This document shows, one piece after another, positions 8,696 to 18,152 of a DNA stretch of 64,000 nucleotides. Origin of the DNA: Moesziomyces globuligerus (Eukaryota > Basidiomycota > Ustilaginomycetes > Ustilaginales > Ustilaginaceae); NCBI GenBank assembly GCA_030849465.1, contig JARVLF010000004.1, positions 1 to 64,000 on the forward strand, given 5' to 3'. Every line of letters starts with the position of its first letter. Position 1 is the stretch's first letter. The notes under the pieces were generated by a model, which was given only the letters and a program-made list of their open reading frames with translations, made no database searches and was not told the origin of the DNA. A program made the position numbers and the translations under genes.

Positions 8696-10998
8696 AGCCT
8701 CCCTGGCTCGAAGCGAGCGTGCTCTTCGACACACCCATCCTGCGGCTCGCGGCAATCCATCAATGCATCCTACTTTGACAGCGCTCGAGTGCCTGTGATG
8801 TTGGAGGAAAGAAGTGTTCGATTCAAGTGCCTTCAGACCAGTGACCAGTGAAGCGTGCGTTGCAAGCTGTCGTAGACTCGCAACGTTGATGTTGGCCAAG
8901 GGCCCAGTTCGAAGCCCTTGTCAAACTCTGGCCCTGTCGCGACGTCGAACACGCGAGCGTAGCGATCAGTGAGTCTATCCGGTCTCTATGACCCACTCGT
9001 GGTGTCAATCGAGGCTATTCTTTCTCAAGCTCTGCAAAGCTTGCCGCTTGAGCACTGACGAAACTGCGAGCAAAGAAGATCTGCTCATCAAGCTCGTGCT
9101 CTTTCGGACGCTGCTTCTCAACAATGGTAAGATGGTCAAATGACGGCTCGATCAGCTCGGGCTGCATTTGGCCCGAACGCCATCTCAACAAGAGGAGTCA
9201 GAAGCTCAGCTGAAGCCACGTTGAGAGCGTAAGAAGAACCGTACCGCTCGGTACAAGATAGGTCAGACGAACGGCAGCCGGCATTGTATGACAGCCACAG
9301 TAAGAGCTGCAGACGAGCGCACCTGGACGAAGCCGATGTGGTGACCTTAGCTTGACATCGTGCAGCACACCTTAAAAGGATACCGTCATCGGCTTCGACC
9401 TTGCTGACCCCATCTCGCTCGAGCTAGTCTGTCAACTCGCTGACGCCCTCGCAAGACGCACTCAAGGAAGCCATCTTCCGTGACAGCCATGCAAGCATGC
9501 TCCCACTTCAAGGGGCGAGCAAGTGGCTGCGACGAAGACGGGTGATGTCGGACGGGATGGTCGCAGAGATTGCGCTCGAGCCAGACGAGCTGCAGATTCT
9601 CAAGCCCGGCGAGGATGTCGCGTGATCAATCAGCCGGGCTGAGCTGCCATCTAATCGCGCATGCACCACCATGCAGTCCGGAGATGACGGGCTCGGTGGA
9701 AGGCGACGCGGCGTCTTGCAGCTTCAACGACGGCCGTGCAACGCTCTTTGTCCAGGCTGCGCAGCTAGCTCAGCCTGGTCAGATTCGGACGCCAGTCTTC
9801 CGAAGCGGCCATGCTGAAGGCGGCCCGATCAACGACTTCATCCTGCGTCGTTGCCGTGCATTCATGATCCGGAACGCGCTTGTTTCTCGCACCGCTGAAT
9901 GATACAATGATACGCAAGCTCAACCTTTCCGTCCGTGCACATGAACAACAATATTAACCCTAGCGCCGTGTCCGATGCGACGGCCGAAGACATGCAGACG
10001 ACAGACGATGCTCACGCTCGCGATGAAAGAGGCACCTGGTGGCCCGGAGCTGGGCACCGGCTGGCCGAGGTACGTTGGGTGCTAAAAGGGGAAGGTGCGA
10101 GTGGATAGAGGCGGTGGTGCAGCGAAATCCGCTAAGCGAGCATGGACGGTCGGCTATGCTCGACGTGCAGCGCCAAGATTCACGTCGCTGGCTGTAGCCG
10201 ACCCCCTTGTCCTACCCAACTCGCTCTGCCTCCTGCAGTGCTTCCCTCGCGTGGTCGCTCTGCCCAAGCCCCCTTTCTACTCGCACAGTGACGGTATAGC
10301 CGGCTAGCGCGTTATGGAAAGCTCTCTTCCGCAAAGCATCAAAAGTCTTGGCATGGACCCTTCCATCTCTGCACCACCCCCCTTTCGCCTCTCTAGCCAA
10401 TCGCAGCGTACAATGATCGTCTCCTTATCTCGTTTCGCCGCCCCCCCCACACTGCAGCCTCCTCCACTCGCCACACTCGTGTGCGATGCAAGCCATGCAT
10501 CCGCCGCCCGTCGCGTTGTCTCATGATCTGTTTGCCGGTATCGGATCCTCTTGCATGCCGCGCCCGCCCTGGCGCCCGACCTGGCGGCGGCGGCATCTAC
10601 CGGCACCAGCCGCTCGCCGTCATCAAGGCTGTGAAGCTTGGTCCAGCCGAGCTTCACTCTTTGCATCGGCACACCTTCTCCCGCCCCGTGATGTTGAGCC
10701 TGAGCCTCTTTTTCTTCTCGATCTCGCGCACGACATCCGCGCTAATCCTCTTGCCCGGCACGCCATTTCACCGGAGCTCCTTCTCGTCACCTAGTCATTC
10801 CGGCTCAGACGCCAGCGACTGTCCGCCCCGAGCATGCTTGGCAGCGCAACACCGACCTCGCGGACTCTGAGAGCGCAGCTGGAAACGCATATATACCAAC
10901 CACTCGCGCAGCATCGCCAATCCATCCACCAGAGCTCATCGACTGCCATCGGCCGACCATCCCCCTAGTCTGGCATCTCCCCTCACTCCATCGGCACC
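8696..10998. other. Intergenic, 2.3 kb without a clear gene
   Basis: Short frames exist, for example 9570-9902 on plus (110 codons), but none shows a family motif or convincing splice structure. Parts read like decayed coding sequence. The last ~130 bp are pyrimidine-rich and include ATATATACC near 10889, a likely TATA element for the peptidase gene at 10999. Confidence 0.45.
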
Positions 10999-12593
10999 AT
11001 GCTCAAGTTCAGCCTCCTTCAGCTCACCACCCTGGCCCTCGTGCTGCTTAGCGGTCAAGAGGCGCTCGCCCGCCCAGGCAAGCTCCAACCCGTCGATTCC
11101 GTAAGCATCCCGTGATCCATCGCGATCTAGTCCCGTTTCTTCATCCGCTTACCCGTATGCTCGTCGTCGTATCCACACCTCCGCAGAAGAAGCTCCGAAA
11201 CGACGTCAAGCGCAAGGACCTCCTCGCAGGCGCCAGGAAGCTCCAGGAGCTCGCCTACGCTTCCAAGGAGCGCAACCGTGTCTTTGGCTCGCCAGGACAC
11301 AAGGCCACCGTCGAATACATCCAGAGCGAGCTGCGCAAGACCGGCGACTACTACGACGTCTACCTCCAGCCCTTCACCGCCACCTACGCCGAGCACTCGG
11401 CCGAGGTCGCCGTCGACAACAAGCCCATCGACTCGGTCACCTTCACCTACTCGCCCAACGGCAACTTTGACGACCTCGAGGTCGTCCCCGTCAGCAACGT
11501 CGGCTGTGACCAGGCCGACTTCCCCGCCAGCGTCGAGGGCAAGATCGCCCTCATCAAGCGAGGCACCTGCTCCTTCGCCATCAAGGTCGGACGTGCCGGC
11601 ACCGCCAAGGCGGCCGCCGTCATCATCTACAACAACGCGCCCGGCGACGTCTCGGGCACGCTCGGCACCCCCGGCCCAGCCCCCGAGGGCCCCTTCGTGC
11701 CCGTCGCCGGTATCAACCAGGAGCTCGGCAACGCGCTCGCTGCTCGCCTTGCTGCAGGCGAGAAGGTCACTGCCGACATGAAGCTTGAGGGTGTCGTCGA
11801 GGACCGCCTCACCCACAACGTCATTGCCGAGACCCGCGGCGGCTCCAAGGACCAGGTCATCATGTTTGGTGCGCACTCGGACAGCGTCGTTGCCGGGCCC
11901 GGCATCAACGACAACGGCTCCGGCTCGGTTGCGCTGCTCACCGTCGCCAAGAACCTCGCCAAGTACAGCGTCAACAACGCCGTCCGCTTCGCCTGGTGGT
12001 CCGCCGAGGAGTACGGTCTGCTCGGCGCCGAGCACTACGTCGGCGAGCTTTCGCAGCAGCAGAAGGACCAGATCCGCCTCTACCTCAACTTTGACATGAT
12101 CGCCTCGCCCAACTACGTGCTCAGCGTGCACGACGGCGATGGCAGCACGTTCAACATCACCGGTCCCCCCGGCTCTGCTCAGGCCGAGGCCATGTTCTTC
12201 GACTTTTTCAAGAACATCGCCAAGAAGCCGCTCATCGAGGGACCCTTTGACGGTCGCAGCGACTACGGTCCGTTCCTCGACGCCGGCATCGCTGCCGGCG
12301 GTCTCGACACGGGTGCCGAGGGTCTCAAGACCGAGGAGGAGGTCAAGCTCTTCGGTGGCAAGGCGGGCATCGCATACGACCCCAACTACCACCAGGTGGG
12401 TGACACGACCGACAACCTCGCCATGGAGGCGTTCGAGGTCAACACCAAGGCCATCTCGCACGCGCTCGCCACCTACGCCACCTCGTTCGAGAGCCTCGGC
12501 CCCCGTGCCGCGGCGCCTGCCAACCGCAGGTCCGTCGCCAAGAAGGTCGACCACAGCAACCACCGTTGCGGCGGCGACCTTGCGCTCCTGTAA
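10999..12593 (+). CDS. Secreted M28 aminopeptidase with PA domain
   Basis: Two exons (10999-11100 and 11187-12593) encode 502 residues; donor GTAAGC, acceptor CTCCGCAG, phase 0. A signal peptide (MLKFSLLQLTTLALVLLSG) is followed by a protease-associated domain (KRGTCSFAIKVGRAGTAKAAAVI) and the M28 di-zinc peptidase. Zinc and catalytic residues are visible in order: GAHSDS, GINDNGSGS, WWSAEEYGLLG (general-base Glu), NFDMIASPNY and YHQVGDTTDN. The family (aminopeptidase Y/leucine aminopeptidase type) removes N-terminal residues from peptides in the vacuole or outside the cell; the signal peptide and the lack of a membrane anchor fit secretion. All catalytic residues are present, so it is probably active. 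Confidence 0.92.
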
Positions 12594-13184
12594 AGCGCTC
12601 CCATGTATAGATAGGTCATCTTTGTTCCGCAAACAACTCGAAATGGTTCATCAACATGTGTGTGTGGTATCGATACCACAAAGGGCCGCTTCGAAACCTC
12701 GTGCGTTGGACGGAGCTCTTGTCGCCGCACCCTGCAGACCAATTGGTCAAGTGAATTGTCGGAGGGGGCTCCTTAGGTGGCCATCGCCATTCATGTGAGC
12801 GGGAGCGAGCAAGCCAGGCATGGACCGCTGTCAAATGATCCTCTCAGCGTTCGCAACCAACTGCAGCGGAAGAGCGGACGCTCCTCTGAGCCTTGGCTAG
12901 CCCAAGCTCCGGACCGATGCGACGTGCTTAGCGCCGTGATACAGCATGTTCGACTCAGGCCCAGGAAATCGGTTTGTCTCAGTCGTCGACCGTCTCGCAC
13001 CCGTCCGTGGCGTACACCAGGCGCCGGATTCAGTTTGCACACTTGCGCAGCAGAACGTGGACGCCTTTGCGCGATCCGGCGTTGGCCAAGTTTCTCTCGC
13101 ACATACAACGTTGTCATGAGATAGGCAACACTTTGAGAACATTGCGAACGGTGACAACAAACGAATAGAGGGGGGAAAAGGACT
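12594..13184. other. 3' intergenic between convergent genes
   Basis: 591 bp between the peptidase stop and the SDR stop, both pointing inward. No gene, repeat or RNA signature is seen. Confidence 0.5.
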
Positions 13185-14295
13185 CTACCAAGCACAGTGC
13201 TGTCGAACGAAATACCCAAAAGAGAAAATAGCAAAAAAAGCAATGAATGAAAGGCCAAGAAATTCCGGGTCAGCGTTTCGCTTCTCACTGCTGGTTGCGG
13301 CGTTGGCCCAAAAGAAAAAACTTACGCCGCCATCGATGCGCATGTCGCTGCCGGTCATGAAGCTGCTTGCTTCGCTGGCGAGGAAGACGGCTGCGCCCTT
13401 AAATTCGCTAGGCTCGCCGATGCGGCTCATGGGATTGTCGTTGGTCCACTGCTGGAGCAGTTGGGGCTCCTTGTTGAGGAGCTGCTCGACCATCTTTGTG
13501 TTGACGTAGCCGGGGCTGATGGTGTTGACGCGGATCTTGTGTTCTGCGAGCTCGACGGCGGCGCAGCGGCAGAGCTGGTGGACGGCGGCCTTGGACGAGT
13601 TGTAGGCGGTGCCGTAGAGGCCGCGGTTGGAGACGTAGCCGGACATGGAGGCGATGAGGATGATGCTGCCGCCGGTGGCGTGGGTCTTCATGGCGCGTGC
13701 GGCTGCCTGGGTGACGATAAAGGTGCCCGTCACATTGACGCGCATGACCCAGTCAAAGTGGACCGGGTCAAAGTCGAGAACGGGACCCTGCTTCTGCACG
13801 CCTGCAGCATGCACCACGGTCTTGAACGGGCGTGCGGCGTCGGCGGCGAGCTGCGCCACCTCCTCGACGATGGCGTTGACCGCCGCAGCGTCGGTGATGT
13901 CTGCTTGGACGTAGCTGGCGCTGAGTTTGAGCTCCTTTGCACGCGCCCTGAACATGAGCCAGTCAGGTGCTGTGGTGGGCTCGTCGAGCAGGTCCATGCA
14001 CACGACGTGCGAGCCGGCCTCGAGCAACGCCGCTGCCAGCGTCAAGCCGATGCCTCGTGCACCTCCCGTGACTGTACGAGCCGAAGAAGTAGGAGGTGTC
14101 AATGTCGTGCGGACGAGCGTGAGAAGGCGATAGGTAAAGGCCAAACTTACCGATGCTCGTCGAGTTCTTGAGCGAAAAGAGACCGTCGCCTTCGACGGCG
14201 CTGCGCTCGCCCTGCGCAGCCGCCATGACGGCCTCCTGCACCGAGACAAGGCCGTCCGCCGCGGGGACCGTGGAAGCTGTTGGCATAGGAACCAT
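13185..14295 (-). CDS. Polyol/sorbose-type short-chain dehydrogenase
   Basis: Three exons (14295-14151, 14071-13326, 13199-13185) encode 301 residues. The Rossmann motif TGGARGIG spans the first splice site, followed by NAAG-equivalent HAAGVQ, the catalytic Ser in ASMSGYVS and the YNSSK tetrad Tyr/Lys, then SPGYVNTKM and MTGSDMRIDGG. The last exon is only 15 nt and adds HCAW, matching the short tail after DGG in fungal arabinitol/mannitol/sorbose dehydrogenases. Intron 2 (126 nt) has donor GTAAGT and acceptor TTCGACAG. Such enzymes oxidise polyols or reduce ketoses with NAD(P). It is divergent from the transketolase-like gene, suggesting a shared role in polyol/ketose metabolism. Exact substrate unknown. 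Confidence 0.88.
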
Positions 14296-15571
14296 GGTTG
14301 TGATACGAGAGACGTTGAGCGAAAGGAGTGGGTACGGTGATGATGATGATGGGAACGAACGGACAGAGGCTGGGTAATATGGAGGCCACGAGCACACCTC
14401 TCGAGAGTGAAGCGTCAGTCCACTCGGCCCGACAGCAGGCATGCCCCATGTCGGACAAAGGGGGTTGCGAGGAGCATCGTTCGACAGCCGAGGCCGCAAC
14501 ATTGCCCAGCGCCAGTCGGAGGCCATTCGCCACACCTCGCCGATAGCCGATCGGAAAACGCAGACGCGGCCAATGCATCGGAAGATCCATATCGACGGTG
14601 GCGAAGAGCCTTCTTTTTCCATTTTCCGCTCTTTTTGCCGACATCGGCGAATTTCAAAGGCCGCGCCTTTTCTGGGGTTTTTTGTGCGAGGCGTCCAAAC
14701 GCGGGGTCGCCGCGGCATGGGCGTGGGGTCGGCGTGGGCCTCCGAGACGCGCGGCATGTGGGCGAGCAGACGCACTTCCACCTCCCACCTTCAGCCACGA
14801 TCCATCCCACATGTTGCTGTCCTTGGCACGATCCACATCACTTTGGCATACGCAATCTTTGATAGATGAATGACACGGAAGCGTTGCATTGCCCGCGGAG
14901 GCGTACCTGTGGCGATCTTTATACAGAGCCGGTCAAGTCGAGCCGGCCAGCACGAGCGCAAGTGGGCCAAGGTGGCGGGGCGATGCCATTTTCCGAGGGG
15001 GGACCCTGGGGCGAACCGAGATGCCGGGCGCCTTGAAGCGGCAGTACTTTGGTCCGAGGAGCGGAAGACCGGCTTTGCAAACGTCTTTGCCTCGTATCCC
15101 ACTTGCACAGGCCGCACTCGTCCATGTGCACCGCTGCTCCCACCCAGCCCACTCGCCACCCTGCCGCATCTCTCCCCATCCTCTGTCTCGTTGGCCCGAC
15201 TTAGACGCCGTATTTCGCCGGCCACTTTGCTGCCCACTAGCCCCCAACGCATGGCCTGGTCTACAGCTTGGACATCAGTCAACGAGACAAGACCCATGCG
15301 GTAGCTGCCGCTTTCCAGTGGGAGATCCAGCCATCGCCTTATAATCCTGCCGCCTCACCCCACACCCCGCTCCGCCTCGAAGTCTGCTGTCTCCCCACAA
15401 CCCCACAGTGCGACTCGCCTGACGATCCCCAGGCACGCTTTCTACTTTTTGGCGAATCGTCTGCATCCTCGCGGCCCGCTCGAAACGCTATAAGAGTCTA
15501 CCTGTCTCTACCAACGCGAGACCGACCCTAGCGAACCCGTACTAGCATCACGTCCCCTTCCTTCCATCACA
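14296..15571. promoter_or_regulatory. Divergent promoter region, SDR and transketolase
   Basis: 1.28 kb between two divergent metabolic genes. A TATA-like GCTATAAGAG near 15488 lies about 80 bp before the transketolase ATG. Several open frames occur on both strands but none shows family motifs; I read it as regulatory and UTR sequence. Confidence 0.5.
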
Positions 15572-17821
15572 ATGGCGCCCGCAGCGACTCTTTCCAACGC
15601 CAGCGAGCCCGCGCTCGCGCCCGTGCCCACCAAGCAAGCGGCGCCCGCGGGTATCTTTGCCAACACGCCCGAGCAGAACGAAGAGGTGCTGCGCGAGATC
15701 CGATGTCTCGCCGCCGACCTCGTCCAGCAGTTCAACGGCGGCCACCCGGGCACTGCCATGGGCGCCGCTGGTATCGGCATGGCGCTCTGGGGTAGCGCGA
15801 TGCGCTTCAACCCTGCCGACGGCACCTGGGCCGACCGCGACCGCTTCATCCTCTCGGCCGGACACGCGTGTCTGCTGCAATACATCTACCTTCACCTCAC
15901 CGGCTACAAGGCGTGGACGATGGACATGCTCAAACGCTACCACTCGACCGACTTTGAGACCAGCCTCGCCGCCGGCCACCCCGAGATCGACCCGCAGAAC
16001 GGCATCGAGGTCACCACCGGCCCGCTCGGCCAGGGCATCTCGAACGCCGTCGGCCTCGCCATGGCCTCCAAGCACATGGCCGCGCACTACAACAAGCCCG
16101 GCTTCGACATTGTCGCCAACACCATCTGGTGCTTCACCGGCGACGGCTGCATCGCAGAGGGCGTCGGCGTGGAGGGCCTCTCGCTCGCCGGCCATCTCGG
16201 CCTGGACAACCTGGTTCTCGTCTACGACTGCAACAAGGTCACCGTCGACGGCACCATCGACAGCTACGCCTCCGAGGACCACCCGGCCAAGCTTCGCGCC
16301 ATGGGCTGGAACGTCATCGAGGTCGACGACGGCACCACCGACGTCCTCGCCGTCGTCCAGGCGCTCGAGCAGGCAAAGAACCTCCGCAACGGCAAGCCCA
16401 CCTGCGTCCAGATCAAGACCGTCATCGGCTACGGCTCGAGCAAGCAGGACACCAACCCGGTCCACGGCGCTGCGCTCGGCGAGGACGATGTCAAGCACGT
16501 CAAGCGCACCTTTGGCTACTCGGAGGAGCAGAAGTTCCACCTCTCGCAAAAGTCCTACGACACCTTTGCCGGCATCAAGGCCAAGGGCGAGCAGCTCCAG
16601 GCCAAGTGGAACGCCACCTTTGACGAGTACCGCAAGGCTTTCCCCGAGCTCGCGCTGCAGTTCGAGCAGCGCAACGTCCACGGCACGCCCGCCGGCGACG
16701 AGCTGCTCGGCGGCCTGCCCAAGCAGTGGACGAGCATGCTGCCGTCCAAGTCGGAGCTGCCCACCTCGGCCATCCCCACGCGCAAGGCCTCGGGCCTGGT
16801 GGTGCAGGCGCTCGCGCCCCACTTTCCGCACTTCATGGTCGGCAGCGCGGATCTGCTCGAGTCGACGTTTGTCAACTGGAAGGGCATGGTCGAGTTCCAG
16901 AGCCCCGAGAAGAAGGAGCTCGGCGGCAACTTTGGCGGCCGACAGATCCGCTACGGCATCCGCGAGCACGCCATGGCCGCCGTCGCCAACGGTCTCGCCG
17001 CCTACTCGAGCAACGGCTTCATCCCCGTCATCTCGACCTTCTTCATGTTCTTCCTCTACGCCGCACCCGCGATCCGCATGTCGGCGCTGCAGAAGCTGCG
17101 TCTCATCGGCATCGCCACGCACGACTCGATCGGCATCGGCGAGGACGGGCCCACCCACCAGCCCGTCGGCCTCGCCTCGTTCTTCCGCGCCGTACCCAAC
17201 ATGCAGTTCATGCGTCCCGCGGATGCCGAAGAGGTCATGGGCGCTTGGACGCTCGCCCTCGAAGCCTCGTCCACGCCTTCCATCCTTTCGCTCAGCCGTC
17301 ACGCTCTGCCCCTCCTTCCTGGCTCGGACCGTGAGCTCGTTCGTCGCGGAGGCTACATTGTGCACACTGCCAAGGCGGCGGATGCGAGCGCAACGCGCCT
17401 CACGCTCGTCGCTACGGGCAGCGAAGTCTCGGTTGCCATTGGAGCCGCCGATGTGCTCGCTTCCGGCTCGCTCGGCGCCTCGTACACGGTCAGCGTCGTC
17501 TCGATGCCGTGCATGACGCTCTTTGACAAGCAGCCCGTCTCGTACCGCCACTCGGTCATCTCGCCCGACCACCTCTCGATCGCCGTCGAGGCGTGGGCCT
17601 CGTTGCCCTGGCCGCGCTACACGGGCGCCTCGCTCTCCATGCACACCTTTGGCCACAGCGGTCCCCAGAAGCAGCTCTTCGAGATGTTTGGCTTCGAGTC
17701 CAACAACGTCGCATCCAAGGTCCACCACTACGCATCCGAGTGCACCCACAACGGCCACGTCGTCCTCCCGCGCATCGGCGAGTTCGCAGAACTCCTCCTC
17801 GGCTACGCTCGCGGCCACTAG
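15572..17821 (+). CDS. Dihydroxyacetone synthase-like transketolase
   Basis: A single-exon 749-residue thiamine-diphosphate enzyme. The substrate-binding GGHPGTAMGAAGIGMALW, HACLLQYIYLHLTGYK and TTGPLGQGISNAVGLA segments are followed by the TPP/Mg motif GDGCIAEG...N and, in the second half, the catalytic Glu in RYGIREHAMAAVANG. The wording of the first domain (LTGYK, PGHPEI-like AAGHPEI, EDHPAKLRAMGWNVIEV) is closer to fungal dihydroxyacetone synthase than to housekeeping transketolase. DHA synthase moves a ketol unit from xylulose-5-P to formaldehyde; non-methylotrophic relatives probably use other aldehydes. The C-terminus (...YARGH) is not a peroxisomal SKL-type signal, so a cytosolic role is likely. 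Length about 50-70 residues over canonical transketolase owing to an N-terminal extension. Confidence 0.85.
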   Translation: MAPAATLSNASEPALAPVPTKQAAPAGIFANTPEQNEEVLREIRCLAADLVQQFNGGHPGTAMGAAGIGMALWGSAMRFNPADGTWADRDRFILSAGHACLLQYIYLHLTGYKAWTMDMLKRYHSTDFETSLAAGHPEIDPQNGIEVTTGPLGQGISNAVGLAMASKHMAAHYNKPGFDIVANTIWCFTGDGCIAEGVGVEGLSLAGHLGLDNLVLVYDCNKVTVDGTIDSYASEDHPAKLRAMGWNVIEVDDGTTDVLAVVQALEQAKNLRNGKPTCVQIKTVIGYGSSKQDTNPVHGAALGEDDVKHVKRTFGYSEEQKFHLSQKSYDTFAGIKAKGEQLQAKWNATFDEYRKAFPELALQFEQRNVHGTPAGDELLGGLPKQWTSMLPSKSELPTSAIPTRKASGLVVQALAPHFPHFMVGSADLLESTFVNWKGMVEFQSPEKKELGGNFGGRQIRYGIREHAMAAVANGLAAYSSNGFIPVISTFFMFFLYAAPAIRMSALQKLRLIGIATHDSIGIGEDGPTHQPVGLASFFRAVPNMQFMRPADAEEVMGAWTLALEASSTPSILSLSRHALPLLPGSDRELVRRGGYIVHTAKAADASATRLTLVATGSEVSVAIGAADVLASGSLGASYTVSVVSMPCMTLFDKQPVSYRHSVISPDHLSIAVEAWASLPWPRYTGASLSMHTFGHSGPQKQLFEMFGFESNNVASKVHHYASECTHNGHVVLPRIGEFAELLLGYARGH

Positions 17822-17952
17822 TTTCACCAGATGCCCGCTCCATCAGCCGTTTTCAGAAAGCAATCTTTGGGTAAAGGCAAGACTATTGATATTCGCATGC
17901 TTTTACATCGTGTGGGAGGACTGTGATGATGGGCTCAGTTTGGCGAGTTGAG

Positions 17953-18036
17953 CCTTTGCTCCCGCGAGTGAAGCCTCACTCCTCCCGGTGAAAGCCTCAC
18001 TCCCGCCGGTGAGGACCTCACTCCTGCGAGTGACAC
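17953..18036. repeat. 21-bp minisatellite, four units
   Basis: Four consecutive 21-bp units of the form CCTCACTCCTGCGAGTGAAAG lie between the convergent ends of the transketolase and the Zn2Cys6 gene. Each unit is partly self-complementary (CTCAC...GTGAG), recalling the GAGT/ACTC cores of the subtelomeric palindromes. Confidence 0.8.
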
Positions 18037-18152
18037 GCGTAATTCCCCAAAGTGAGTCGGGTGCGGGCGTTCAGCATCGTGTAAATTTAATGATCTTGGA
18101 TTTCATGAAAAAGCCTGCGGCAGATTCGATGGTATCAACGGCAAACAGAGGA

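Noticed and set aside
9570..9902. 110-codon plus frame in the 2.3-kb gap
   Set aside because: No motif, no splice-supported extension and unremarkable composition.
11127..12632. 501-codon frame antisense to the M28 peptidase
   Set aside because: Shadow frame with no family signature; the sense frame has all catalytic residues.
15548..17827. 759-codon open frame antisense to the transketolase
   Set aside because: It is a shadow of the high-GC3 coding strand; it has a Val/Asp/Gly/Arg-rich composition and no motif.
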